Shown here: in pieces, positions 1-7,254 of the stretch
How positions within the stretch are numbered: the stretch's first letter is position 1
How the letters are laid out: the number at the start of each line of letters is the position of its first letter
NCBI GenBank assembly: GCA_910595815.1
Contig: CAJVCM010000006.1
Coordinates: forward strand, 1-10,895
Source: Candidatus Thioglobus plumae
GTDB lineage: Bacteria > Pseudomonadota > Gammaproteobacteria > PS1 > Pseudothioglobaceae
DNA: 10,895 nucleotides
Direction: 5' to 3'
Made by a program: the position numbers and the translations under genes
Notes under the pieces: model-generated
The model's database searches: none
What the model was told of the DNA's origin: nothing
Seen by the model: the letters and a program-made list of their open reading frames with translations, nothing else

Positions 1-120
1 GGTAGCTTCTGCCATTACTTTAGTAATCGCCGCTGTTAGAGTAGTCTTACCATGGTCAACGTGACCAATTGTGCCTACGTTGACATGGGGTTTGGTTCTT
101 TCGAATTTTTCTTTTGACAT
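1..120 (-). CDS. tuf: Translation elongation factor Tu, N-terminal fragment (cut by window edge)
   Basis: EF-Tu is the GTPase that brings aminoacyl-tRNA to the ribosomal A site. Only the first 40 codons are present; the gene continues beyond base 1. The reverse strand reads MSKEKFERTKPHVNVGTIGH and continues into VDHGKT, so the nucleotide-binding P-loop GHVDHGKT lies at residues 19-26, exactly where EF-Tu has it. The start at 118-120 is supported by a strong Shine-Dalgarno AAGGAG at 128-133. The gene follows fusA by 24 bp as the last gene of the str operon, so it is probably co-transcribed. Many gammaproteobacteria carry a second tuf copy elsewhere; the window cannot show whether this one does. 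Confidence 0.97.
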   Translation of the reverse strand, partial: MSKEKFERTKPHVNVGTIGHVDHGKTTLTAAITKVMAEAT

Positions 121-144
121 TTTATTTCTCCTTACTACTGTGGT

Positions 145-2247
145 TTATTTACTTAACTTTTCGATAACATCGTCAGCAACATTTTTAGGTGCTGCTGTGT
201 ACTTTGAGAATTCCATTGAATAACTTGCACGACCTTGAGTTGCAGAACGAAGGTCATTTGCATAACCAAACATTTCAGCTAATGGAACATCTGCCTTTAA
301 TTGTTTGCCGTTAGGAAGGTCTTCCATCGCACCCACTAAGCCACGACGTCTATTTAAATCACCCATAACATCACCCATGTACTCTTCAGGTGTGATAATT
401 TCAACTGCCATCATTGGCTCAAGTAATTGTGGGTTGGCCATTCTTACACCTTCTGATAAACACTTACTCGCGGCAATCTTAAACGCCATTTCATTCGAGT
501 CAACATCATGGTAAGAACCATCATAAACCGTTACTTTAATATCTACTAGTGGAAACCCAGCTAATACACCGTTTTCCATTTGCTCTTGAATACCTTTATT
601 TACAGCAGGAATGTATTCCTTCGGAATAACACCACCTTTAATTTCGTCAACAAACTCGTAACCTACGCCAGGCTCTTGAGGTTCAATACGTAAATGCACG
701 TGACCATACTGACCACGACCACCTGACTGCTTAGCAAACTTATGCTGATGCTCAACCATGGTTGTGATTGCTTCACGGTAAGACACCTGTGGTGCACCAA
801 CATTACACTCAACATCAAATTCACGGCGCATACGATCAACAATAATATCTAAATGAAGCTCGCCCATACCGGCAATAATTGTTTGTCCAGACTCTTCATC
901 AGAAGACACACGGAACGAAGGATCTTCAGCGGCTAACTTGCCTAGAGCAATACCCATTTTTTCTTGGTCTGCTTTGGTCTTTGGCTCTACCGCTAGTGCG
1001 ATTACCGGCTCAGGGAATTCCATTCTTTCTAGTACGATTTTTTCTTTAAGGTCACATAATGTGTCACCTGTTGTTACATCTTTAAGGCCAATCGCTGCAG
1101 CAATATCACCTGCACGTACTTCTTTAATCTCATCGCGTTCATTTGAGTGCATTTGCACCATACGACCAATGCGCTCTTTCTTACCTTTAGATGAGTTATA
1201 TACAAAATCACCTGCTTTTAATACACCTGAATAGACACGGAAGAAAGTTAATGTACCTACGAACGGATCCGTTGCAATCTTAAAGGCTAATGCTGAAAAT
1301 GGCTCATCATCAGAAGCAAGACGAGGCGCTCTAGTTTCATCTTTATCATCCAGGATACCTTCAATTGGATCTACTTCAACTGGAGATGGCATGTACATAA
1401 TGATGGCGTCTAGTGCAGCCTGTACGCCTTTGTTCTTAAATGCAGAGCCACAAAACATTGGAATAATTTGACTTTTGATTGTTTGCTGACGAATACCTTC
1501 TTTAATTTCGTCATTTGTCAATTCAACACCTTCCAAGTATTTTTCCATTAACTCGTCATTGGCTTCTGCAGCTGCCTCAACCATAGCTTCACGCTTTTCT
1601 TCAGCTAGCTCTAGTAAATCTGCAGGAACATCTGTTGTTTCGTAAGTAGCACCTTGATCTTCTTCATTCCAGAAAATAGCCTTCATAGTGATTAAATCTA
1701 CCACACCTTTAAAGTCTTCCTCTGCACCGATGGCAATCTGCATTGGCACTGGATTACCACCTAAACGAGTTCTGATTTGCTCACAAACACGTAAGAAATC
1801 TGCACCAGCACGGTCCATTTTGTTAACGAAACCAATTCTTGGTACGTTGTATTTATTTGCTTGACGCCATACAGTTTCTGACTGAGGCTCTACACCACCT
1901 ACCGCACAAAATAAAGCCAATGCGCCGTCTAATACTTTAAGAGAACGCTCAACTTCAATGGTGAAATCAACGTGTCCTGGCGTGTCAATAATGTTGATAC
2001 GGTGCTCTTCAAACTGCTCGTCCATACCTTTCCACATACAAGTAGTTGCAGCAGAAGTAATAGTAATACCACGCTCTTGCTCTTGCTCCATCCAGTCCAT
2101 GGTTGCACCACCATCATGTACTTCACCAATTTTGTGAGTACGGCCTGTATACAACAATACACGTTCAGTAGTAGTTGTCTTACCAGCATCAATGTGTGCC
2201 ATAACGCCAACATTACGGTAGCGACTAAGTGGGTGATTTCTTGCCAT
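145..2247 (-). CDS. fusA: Translation elongation factor G
   Basis: EF-G is the cytoplasmic GTPase that drives ribosomal translocation and, with RRF, ribosome recycling. The protein is 700 aa against about 704 in E. coli, so it is full length. The GTPase signatures are intact: P-loop AHIDAGKT at residues 17-24, switch I RGITI at 59-63, DTPGH at 88-92 with the catalytic His92, and NKMD at 142-145. The C-terminal domains IV-V look ordinary, with the EYIPAVNKG and GRGQYGHV segments. The start at 2245-2247 has a Shine-Dalgarno AAGGA at 2257-2261. It lies 30 bp after rpsG and 24 bp before tuf, consistent with one polycistronic str transcript. I see nothing unusual in the gene. Confidence 0.99.
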   Translation of the reverse strand: MARNHPLSRYRNVGVMAHIDAGKTTTTERVLLYTGRTHKIGEVHDGGATMDWMEQEQERGITITSAATTCMWKGMDEQFEEHRINIIDTPGHVDFTIEVERSLKVLDGALALFCAVGGVEPQSETVWRQANKYNVPRIGFVNKMDRAGADFLRVCEQIRTRLGGNPVPMQIAIGAEEDFKGVVDLITMKAIFWNEEDQGATYETTDVPADLLELAEEKREAMVEAAAEANDELMEKYLEGVELTNDEIKEGIRQQTIKSQIIPMFCGSAFKNKGVQAALDAIIMYMPSPVEVDPIEGILDDKDETRAPRLASDDEPFSALAFKIATDPFVGTLTFFRVYSGVLKAGDFVYNSSKGKKERIGRMVQMHSNERDEIKEVRAGDIAAAIGLKDVTTGDTLCDLKEKIVLERMEFPEPVIALAVEPKTKADQEKMGIALGKLAAEDPSFRVSSDEESGQTIIAGMGELHLDIIVDRMRREFDVECNVGAPQVSYREAITTMVEHQHKFAKQSGGRGQYGHVHLRIEPQEPGVGYEFVDEIKGGVIPKEYIPAVNKGIQEQMENGVLAGFPLVDIKVTVYDGSYHDVDSNEMAFKIAASKCLSEGVRMANPQLLEPMMAVEIITPEEYMGDVMGDLNRRRGLVGAMEDLPNGKQLKADVPLAEMFGYANDLRSATQGRASYSMEFSKYTAAPKNVADDVIEKLSK

Positions 2248-2277
2248 TTTCTTAAATCCTTAAATCTATGTGTTCGA

Positions 2278-2745
2278 TTACCAGCGGAAGTGAGCAAATG
2301 CTTTGTTTGCTTCAGCCATTCTGTGAGTGTCTTCTTTCTTCTTAAATGCAGTACCACGGTTTTGAACCGCGTCTAATACTTCGCCTGCTAGTCTAAGCTT
2401 CATACCTTTCTCACCACGCTTACGTGATGCTTCAATAATCCAACGCATGGCTAGGGCAATCTTACGCTCAGCTCTTACTTCAATTGGAACCTGGTATGTT
2501 GAACCACCAACACGGCGAGATTTAATCTCAACCATTGGTCCAATGTTATCTAGCGCTTGTTTGAATACTTCAATTGGCTCAGCATTACCTTTAGCTTCAA
2601 TTGTATCTAACGCATCATAAACGATCTTCTCAGCTACAGATTTCTTACCATCTAACATTAAGATGTTTACAAACTTAGCCAATACTAAATCACCAAACTT
2701 TGGGTCTGGTAGGATTTCTCTTTTAGGGGCGGATCTTCTTCTCAT
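2278..2745 (-). CDS. rpsG: 30S ribosomal protein S7
   Basis: S7 is a primary assembly protein of the 30S head; it binds the 3' major domain of 16S rRNA and lines the E site. The protein is 155 aa, the usual short bacterial form. It carries the family segments ILPDPKFGD near the N-terminus, KFVNILMLDGKK at about 24-35, the SRRVGGSTYQVP segment in the middle, ALAMRWI, and the C-terminal HRMAEANKAFAHFRW. The Shine-Dalgarno is weak (AAGAGA), which together with the 26-bp distance from rpsL suggests translational coupling. In E. coli S7 represses its own operon through the rpsL-rpsG spacer, but this spacer is too short for an E. coli-type site. Confidence 0.99.
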   Translation of the reverse strand: MRRRSAPKREILPDPKFGDLVLAKFVNILMLDGKKSVAEKIVYDALDTIEAKGNAEPIEVFKQALDNIGPMVEIKSRRVGGSTYQVPIEVRAERKIALAMRWIIEASRKRGEKGMKLRLAGEVLDAVQNRGTAFKKKEDTHRMAEANKAFAHFRW

Positions 2746-2771
2746 AGTGTTTCTCTTATTTTAAATTGTTG

Positions 2772-3146
2772 TTATTTCTTAGGTTTCTTAGTACCATATT
2801 TAGAACGACCTTGCATTCTGCCATCAACACCAACTGTGTCTAACGCACCACGAACTGTGTGGTAACGAACACCTGGCAAATCTTTAACACGACCACCACG
2901 AATCAAAATGACCGAGTGTTCTTGTAGATTGTGACCTTCACCACCAATATAGGTAGTTACTTCAGCTGCGTTTGTTAGTCTGACACGAGCAACTTTACGT
3001 AATGCTGAGTTAGGCTTTTTAGGTGTGGTTGTATATACACGAGTACAAACGCCACGTTTTTGTGGGCAGCTGTCTAGTGCTGGCACACCACTTTTAACAA
3101 CTTTTTTCTTACGTGGATTACGTACCAATTGGTTAACTGTTGACAT
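2772..3146 (-). CDS. rpsL: 30S ribosomal protein S12
   Basis: S12 sits at the decoding centre of the 30S subunit and affects accuracy. The protein is 124 aa, the same length as in E. coli. The diagnostic stretches are RGVCTRVYTTTPKKPNSALR and IGGEGHNLQEHSVILIRGGR. The streptomycin-related residues are wild type: Lys43 and Lys44 in TPKKPNS, Lys88 and Pro91 in VKDLPG. Asp89, methylthiolated in E. coli, is also present. The start at 3144-3146 has a Shine-Dalgarno GGAG at 3158-3161. It is the first gene of the str operon and is preceded by a strong promoter at 3227-3256, giving a leader of about 74 nt. Confidence 0.99.
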   Translation of the reverse strand: MSTVNQLVRNPRKKKVVKSGVPALDSCPQKRGVCTRVYTTTPKKPNSALRKVARVRLTNAAEVTTYIGGEGHNLQEHSVILIRGGRVKDLPGVRYHTVRGALDTVGVDGRMQGRSKYGTKKPKK

Positions 3147-3226
3147 AAATACAATTTCTCCGAATTTCTTTTAAATTATTTAAAGTTTAATCACCCACTG
3201 TTTTTTCGAGGGCAATAAAGAGGCAA

Positions 3227-3256
3227 ATTATACTGTGTAAGGGGCGCCTATGTCAA
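3227..3256 (-). promoter_or_regulatory. Near-consensus sigma70 promoter of the str operon
   Basis: On the minus strand the -35 is a perfect TTGACA (3251-3256) and the -10 a perfect TATAAT (3227-3232), separated by 18 bp. Transcription would start near 3219-3220, about 74 nt upstream of the rpsL start. This is the strongest promoter in the window by eye and fits a highly expressed translation operon. The -35 lies only 6 bp beyond the stop codon of the upstream phosphatase gene, with no intrinsic terminator between them. Confidence 0.9.
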
Positions 3257-3262
3257 CAAGAT

Positions 3263-3733
3263 TTAGACTTTTTTTAACAGGGTTTCAAGTAAAAATCCAC
3301 TGGCACGATTAAGCATTTCAAAGACATCGTCAAAGCGTCCTTCAAAATAAGGGTCGGGTACGCTTTTCCCATTATTTTTAGGGATATTATCTAACATCAA
3401 AGAAAGCTTATGCTGATGCTCCTGTGGACAAATAAACTGAAGATCAGATAGGTTCGATTCATCCATGGCAAAAATATAATCGTAATGATAGAAATCAGAC
3501 TCGTGTACTTGACGCCCACGCTGATCAGATAAATCTACGCCAAACTTACGTGCTGACAATTGAGAACGAGAATCGGGTTGCTCGTTAATATGATAGGCGT
3601 GCGTGCCAGCAGAATCAATCTCAAACAATTCTTCAACACCCTGTTTTTCCACTTGTGATCTGAAAGTGCCTTCGGCTGTTGGTGATCGACATATATTACC
3701 CATACATACAAATAAAATTTTGTATTTTGACAT
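3263..3733 (-). CDS. Low-molecular-weight protein tyrosine phosphatase
   Basis: Cytoplasmic phosphatase that uses a cysteine nucleophile to hydrolyse phosphotyrosine. In bacteria these enzymes often oppose tyrosine kinases that control capsule or exopolysaccharide assembly. The 156-aa length is typical. The P-loop CX5R(S/T) is intact near the N-terminus: Cys10, Arg16, Ser17 in FVCMGNICRS. The general-acid loop DPY is at 127-129. Met11 lies inside the catalytic loop, so translation must begin at the Met at 3731-3733, although no clear Shine-Dalgarno is visible. The DPY loop favours a phosphatase over a thioredoxin-type arsenate reductase. No tyrosine kinase or polysaccharide gene lies beside it, so its physiological substrate cannot be inferred. 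It is read in the same direction as the str operon just downstream. Confidence 0.95.
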   Translation of the reverse strand: MSKYKILFVCMGNICRSPTAEGTFRSQVEKQGVEELFEIDSAGTHAYHINEQPDSRSQLSARKFGVDLSDQRGRQVHESDFYHYDYIFAMDESNLSDLQFICPQEHQHKLSLMLDNIPKNNGKSVPDPYFEGRFDDVFEMLNRASGFLLETLLKKV

Positions 3734-3760
3734 AATAAAATTCGTTATTTAAAACACCTT

Positions 3761-3797
3761 ATTATAATCAGCAGACATTGGTGACATATCTTATAAT
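3761..3797. promoter_or_regulatory. Candidate divergent -10 elements between phosphatase and YeeE-like genes
   Basis: The 96-bp divergent gap must hold promoters for both flanking genes. The palindromic octamer ATTATAAT at 3761-3768 presents TATAAT on both strands (3763-3768 plus, 3761-3766 minus). A second TATAAT on the plus strand lies at 3792-3797, 32 bp before the YeeE-like start. I find no convincing -35 for any of them at 16-18 bp, so the assignment rests on the -10 boxes alone and may be chance in AT-rich DNA. Confidence 0.35.
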
Positions 3798-3829
3798 TAG
3801 CCTGAGTCTTTATTAATTAAGGGGGAAAT

Positions 3830-5053
3830 ATGGAACTTGAACTTTATAAAAACATGTTAATGTTGATCTTTGCAACAACATTTATTATGGGCTGGGTCGT
3901 CAGTAAAACTGACTTTTGCACGATGGGCGCTGTATCAGACTGGGTAAATATGGGCTCTACTGCTAGATTTAAATCATGGATGTTAGCGGTAGTTTCTGCA
4001 TTATTTTTAGTTACATTACTTACTTACACCGAGTTAATCGATTCATCATTAACTCAAAGTAATGACACAGCTAGTCCGCCTTATAACACACCTACATTTG
4101 CTTGGCTAAGATACATTATTGGGGGGTTAATCTTTGGTATTGGTATGACGATAGGCTCAGGTTGTGGCAACAAAACTTTGGTCAGAATTGGTGCTGGAAA
4201 TCTAAAATCAGTCATCATTTTTGTAATGATGGCATTTGGTGCTTACTTAATGATGTTTACCGATTTTATGTACACTTTCTTTTTACAATGGACAAGCGTA
4301 TTAGATGTTGATTTAACAGAATACGATATCAATAGTCAAGACCTGGGAGCGCTCACCGCACATGTCATTCAAACAGATGCACTGAATACAAAATTAATTC
4401 TTGGATTTGTTATTTCGATCGCTGCACTTTTATACTTATTCAGAACAGAGGAGTTTAGAAAGGATAAACATAATATCCTAGCAGGCTTAACTATTGGCAT
4501 TTGTGTGGCGATTGCTTGGTATATATCCTCTGGACCGATGGGGCAAGAACTACTTGAAGAAGCAGAAATGATGGATGCAAAGCCTTATGCCTTAGGCGCA
4601 CAATCCCTGACCTTTGTTGCACCTTCTGGACATTTTTCTGCATTAGTGAGCTCTACATTTGACTCAACCTATATTACATTTGCACTCATTGCTGGTTTAG
4701 GGGTGTTAGTAGGCTCATTCTTTTATGCCATATTAAACCAATCATTTCGCTTAGAATGGTTTAGTTCGGTTAGCGATTTAATCAATCATATTGTCAGTGG
4801 ATTATTAATGGGAATAGGTGGCGTACTTGGTATGGGTTGCACGATTGGACAAGGAGTGACTGGTGTGTCTACACTGTCATTAGGCTCGTTAATTGTTCTC
4901 GGCTCTATCGTATTTGGATCAGCTCTGACGATGAAAATTCGCTACTATCAACTTGTGTACGAAGATGAGGCTAATCTTTATACAGCTACAATGGCTAGCC
5001 TAGCTGATTTAAAATGCATACCAAACAAATGGAGATGCTTAGATCATGTCTAA
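3830..5053 (+). CDS. YeeE/YedE-family membrane transporter, probable thiosulfate/sulfur-compound permease
   Basis: Multispanning inner-membrane protein of the sulfur-transport YeeE/YedE family, 407 aa, with about nine hydrophobic segments and the family's internal two-fold repeat. Three glycine-flanked cysteine motifs stand out: Cys30 in SKTDFCTMGAVSDW, Cys112 in GSGCGNKT and Cys337 in GMGCTIGQG. In the characterised homologue (YeeE/TsuA of Spirochaeta thermophila) three pore cysteines are required for thiosulfate uptake; equating these three with them is inference from spacing and motif. The start has a strong Shine-Dalgarno (AAGGGGG, about 3819-3825). The stop overlaps the kdsD start by 8 bp, so the two genes form one translationally coupled unit. 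Import of thiosulfate or a related compound fits the nearby soxB. The substrate and the role (assimilation or sulfur-oxidation support) are not decided by sequence. Confidence 0.85.
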   Translation: MELELYKNMLMLIFATTFIMGWVVSKTDFCTMGAVSDWVNMGSTARFKSWMLAVVSALFLVTLLTYTELIDSSLTQSNDTASPPYNTPTFAWLRYIIGGLIFGIGMTIGSGCGNKTLVRIGAGNLKSVIIFVMMAFGAYLMMFTDFMYTFFLQWTSVLDVDLTEYDINSQDLGALTAHVIQTDALNTKLILGFVISIAALLYLFRTEEFRKDKHNILAGLTIGICVAIAWYISSGPMGQELLEEAEMMDAKPYALGAQSLTFVAPSGHFSALVSSTFDSTYITFALIAGLGVLVGSFFYAILNQSFRLEWFSSVSDLINHIVSGLLMGIGGVLGMGCTIGQGVTGVSTLSLGSLIVLGSIVFGSALTMKIRYYQLVYEDEANLYTATMASLADLKCIPNKWRCLDHV

Positions 5054-6011
5054 CTCATTGCTACAATCTGCCAAAGAAGTCATCCTTACTGAAGCGAAAG
5101 CAGTTACTCAGTTAGCCAATAAACTTGATCAAAGTTTTGTTGATGCCTGTCAACTGATTCAAAACTGTACAGGAAAAGTGGTTTTAATTGGTATGGGCAA
5201 GTCTGGCCATATTGGTAACAAAATTGCAGCGACCTTTGCCTCAACGGGAACACCCGCTTTTTCGGTGCATCCAGGTGAAGCTGGTCATGGTGACTTAGGT
5301 ATGATCACTGAAGGTGACGCAGTGATTGCAATTTCTTATTCGGGTGAATCTGATGAAATTATGACTTTGGTGCCTGTGATTCAACGCCTCGGCGTATCAA
5401 TTATTGGGATGACAGGTAATGCCAACTCTTCTATTGGCGAGGCCTGCGATGTACATCTTGATGTTAGCGTTGAAAAAGAAGCTTGCCCACATAATCTGGC
5501 CCCCACCTCAAGCACCACAGTAGCACTTGCAATGGGTGATGCACTCGCAGTAAGTCTGCTAACCGATAAAGGCTTTAGTCCTGATGATTTTGCTAGGTCT
5601 CACCCATCTGGTGCATTGGGTAGACGACTACTAACTTTTGTTAAAAATATTATGAAGATCGGTGATGACATTCCAACGGTAAGTACCGACACCAAGCTAC
5701 TGGATGCACTACTGGTAATGAGTCAGAAAAAACTAGGAATGGTGCTAATTACTGACAATGACGCTCTATTAGGTATTTTTACTGATGGCGATTTGAGACG
5801 CGTATTGGAGGCTCATAGTGATATTCAATCACTCACGATTGGTGATGTCATGACGGCTAATTGCAAATCAATCTCGGCAGACAAGCCTGCCATGGCTGCG
5901 GTTCAAATGATGGATGAGTTCAATCTCAACTCACTGCCAGTTGTTGATGATGATAATCGAGTGGTTGGGGCTATCAACACCCACACCCTAATGCAAGCCA
6001 AGATCATCTAA
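5046..6011 (+). CDS. kdsD: D-arabinose-5-phosphate isomerase (SIS + two CBS domains)
   Basis: Converts D-ribulose 5-phosphate to D-arabinose 5-phosphate, the first step of Kdo synthesis for lipopolysaccharide. The protein is 321 aa (328 in E. coli KdsD). A SIS domain covers about 30-180, with GMGKSGHIGNK, SVHPGEAGHGDLGM, ISYSGESDE and PHNLAPTSSTTVA. Two CBS domains follow at about 200-260 and 265-321. The four catalytic residues known in E. coli (Lys59, Glu111, Glu152, His193) match Lys52, Glu104, Glu145 and His186 at a constant offset of 7, so the enzyme should be active. The ATG lies within the end of the YeeE-like gene (8-bp overlap). The usual partner kdsC and the lpt genes do not follow; the next gene is convergent. 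KpsF/GutQ paralogues share this architecture, but a chromosomal housekeeping KdsD is the simplest reading. Confidence 0.95.
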   Translation: MSNSLLQSAKEVILTEAKAVTQLANKLDQSFVDACQLIQNCTGKVVLIGMGKSGHIGNKIAATFASTGTPAFSVHPGEAGHGDLGMITEGDAVIAISYSGESDEIMTLVPVIQRLGVSIIGMTGNANSSIGEACDVHLDVSVEKEACPHNLAPTSSTTVALAMGDALAVSLLTDKGFSPDDFARSHPSGALGRRLLTFVKNIMKIGDDIPTVSTDTKLLDALLVMSQKKLGMVLITDNDALLGIFTDGDLRRVLEAHSDIQSLTIGDVMTANCKSISADKPAMAAVQMMDEFNLNSLPVVDDDNRVVGAINTHTLMQAKII

Positions 6012-6131
6012 ATTACTTCGTATTTTCTCCTTGTACTGCGTTAGATTTGTAAAATATTCAGTTACGTAGAAAATCTACGCGCCCTCATATTTTACAAATC
6101 TGCCTTGCACAAGAAAAAACTACTTGTAATT
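6011..6131. repeat. Long imperfect palindrome filling the kdsD/HupE-like convergent gap
   Basis: The whole gap folds on one centre at about 6072. From inside out it has CGTAGA/TCTACG (6065-6070 with 6074-6079, loop AAA) and a 7x7 mismatched internal loop. Next is a perfect 15-bp arm AGATTTGTAAAATAT at 6043-6057 with its complement at 6087-6101. Outside that is a patchy stem containing CTTGT/ACAAG (6030-6034 with 6109-6113), then GTA/TAC (6020-6022 with 6121-6123), and AATTAC/GTAATT at the ends (6011-6016 with 6126-6131). It could act as a bidirectional transcript end between convergent genes. However, the 3' flanks lack U-tracts (the right arm is A-rich), so it is not a standard intrinsic terminator. 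A dispersed palindromic repeat or MITE-like relic is the alternative. Confidence 0.85.
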
Positions 6132-6132
6132 A

Positions 6133-7254
6133 CTAATTAATCAATCTCTCTACACCCCACCAAAATCCAATCAGTGCAATTAGCACTGAAATTGGCACAA
6201 TTGCCAACTGTCGATAATTAAGCTTCAGCCTGCGTAGTATCAACAATATACTTACTACACCCAACACGATCACCACTTGTGCCAATTCCACGCCCACGTT
6301 AAAACCAATTAAGGTGGTTACAAAGGAATCAGGTGCCATCTCAAACTCTTTGAGCATGGTGGCAAAACCCAAGCCGTGAATCAAACCAAATAGGAATACA
6401 ATCACACTTTTACGAATGATGGATTGATGGGTCATTAAATTCTCAATCGCCACATAGGCAATGGAAAAAGCAATGAGTGGCTCAACAATTCTTGCCGAGA
6501 CTTCCACCACACCATACATTGCCAAGCCTAATGTCAGCGTGTGTGCCAATGTAAAAGTAGTGACCAATAATAACAACTTTCGCCATAATAGTGATGAAAG
6601 CGCCATGCCGACAATAAACAAAATATGATCCCAGCCTAAAGGAACCACGTGATCGAATCCAATACCAATAAATTGATAAAAACGTTGAGCTGTGCTGAGT
6701 GGTTCTGGATGATTAACATCAATCACGCCACTGGGATTACCACTACGCAACCATTGCCACTGACTCCAATTGTATTCATCCTTTTTATATACTTGCCAAC
6801 GTAGCGCACTATCACCATAGATCTTCCCATATTTCCAAGACAATGTTTTTGGCCATTCGCTGAGCTTTACTTGGTAAGTAAGAATGGTTTTTCTAGGTCG
6901 TTTTTTATAACCAACAATGTCAAGCTTTGAATTAGTCAAAATCAGCGTTTGTATCTGGCCATTAACACCAAATTGCAGACTGTTTAAAAACTGTAATTCA
7001 AAATCTTTAAAGCGCTCACGCAATTCGGTTGGTTCGAGTGCACGTAACTTATCATATTGTGCTGAAGTAGGTGCGTCAGTGGTATTTTTATATTGAGTAC
7101 CAATCCCTGTCATCGCCGCTTCAAGACTAAGGTCGATCTCAATTTCGACTGTTTTATTTTCAATAATTGAAATTTCCACTAGCGCAGGTTTGACTACATC
7201 TGCATTTGCAAACGAACTGATAAATATCAATAAAGCTAGAAATAATTTCATCAT
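6133..7254 (-). CDS. HupE/UreJ-family membrane protein with exported N-terminal domain
   Basis: The 373-aa protein has three parts. A Sec signal peptide occupies residues 1-18 (hydrophobic core LFLALLIFIS, likely cleavage ANA/D19). An extracytoplasmic, beta-rich domain of about 170 residues follows. The C-terminal half (about 195-370) is a six-span membrane module. The module carries the family motifs GFDHVVPLGWDHILF (Asp201, His202, Asp209, His210), FTLAHTLTL (His238), EPLIAFSIAYVAIEN (Glu258), FGLIHGLGFATML (His293) and FNVGVELAQ (Glu323). HupE/UreJ proteins are linked to nickel uptake for hydrogenase or urease, but neither enzyme is encoded here, so the substrate is unknown. The His/Asp/Glu residues in membrane spans suggest a metal ion. 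The signal peptide fixes the start at one of the two adjacent Met codons (7249-7254). It lies downstream of soxB, separated by an intrinsic terminator ending at its start codon. Confidence 0.85.
   Translation of the reverse strand: MMKLFLALLIFISSFANADVVKPALVEISIIENKTVEIEIDLSLEAAMTGIGTQYKNTTDAPTSAQYDKLRALEPTELRERFKDFELQFLNSLQFGVNGQIQTLILTNSKLDIVGYKKRPRKTILTYQVKLSEWPKTLSWKYGKIYGDSALRWQVYKKDEYNWSQWQWLRSGNPSGVIDVNHPEPLSTAQRFYQFIGIGFDHVVPLGWDHILFIVGMALSSLLWRKLLLLVTTFTLAHTLTLGLAMYGVVEVSARIVEPLIAFSIAYVAIENLMTHQSIIRKSVIVFLFGLIHGLGFATMLKEFEMAPDSFVTTLIGFNVGVELAQVVIVLGVVSILLILRRLKLNYRQLAIVPISVLIALIGFWWGVERLIN

Noticed and set aside
305..1234. Plus-strand open frames inside fusA
   Set aside because: They are antisense to a fully conserved EF-G and their composition reflects the complement of its codons; there is no independent coding evidence.
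1929..2376. Open frames on both strands across the fusA-rpsG junction (134-142 codons)
   Set aside because: They lie over the conserved N-terminus of EF-G and C-terminus of S7 in other frames, have no recognisable family features and no convincing ribosome site; they are shadows of the real genes.
3164..3185. AT-rich inverted repeat (TTTAAA units) in the rpsL leader as an attenuator
   Set aside because: The stem is short and made only of A-T pairs, TTTAAA is self-complementary by nature, and there is no following U-tract or GC core.
3263..3733. Reading the phosphatase as an arsenate reductase (ArsC, thioredoxin type)
   Set aside because: The folds are related, but the DPY general-acid loop and overall pattern match tyrosine phosphatases, and no arsenic-resistance genes are nearby.
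6011..6131. Standard bidirectional intrinsic terminator
   Set aside because: The hairpin is strong, but neither strand has a U-tract after the stem; the right side is A-rich on the plus strand.
6133..7254. Calling the HupE-like gene a hydrogenase accessory or nickel permease
   Set aside because: Only the membrane module matches that family; no hydrogenase or urease genes are present and a large exported domain precedes it, so the substrate is left open.
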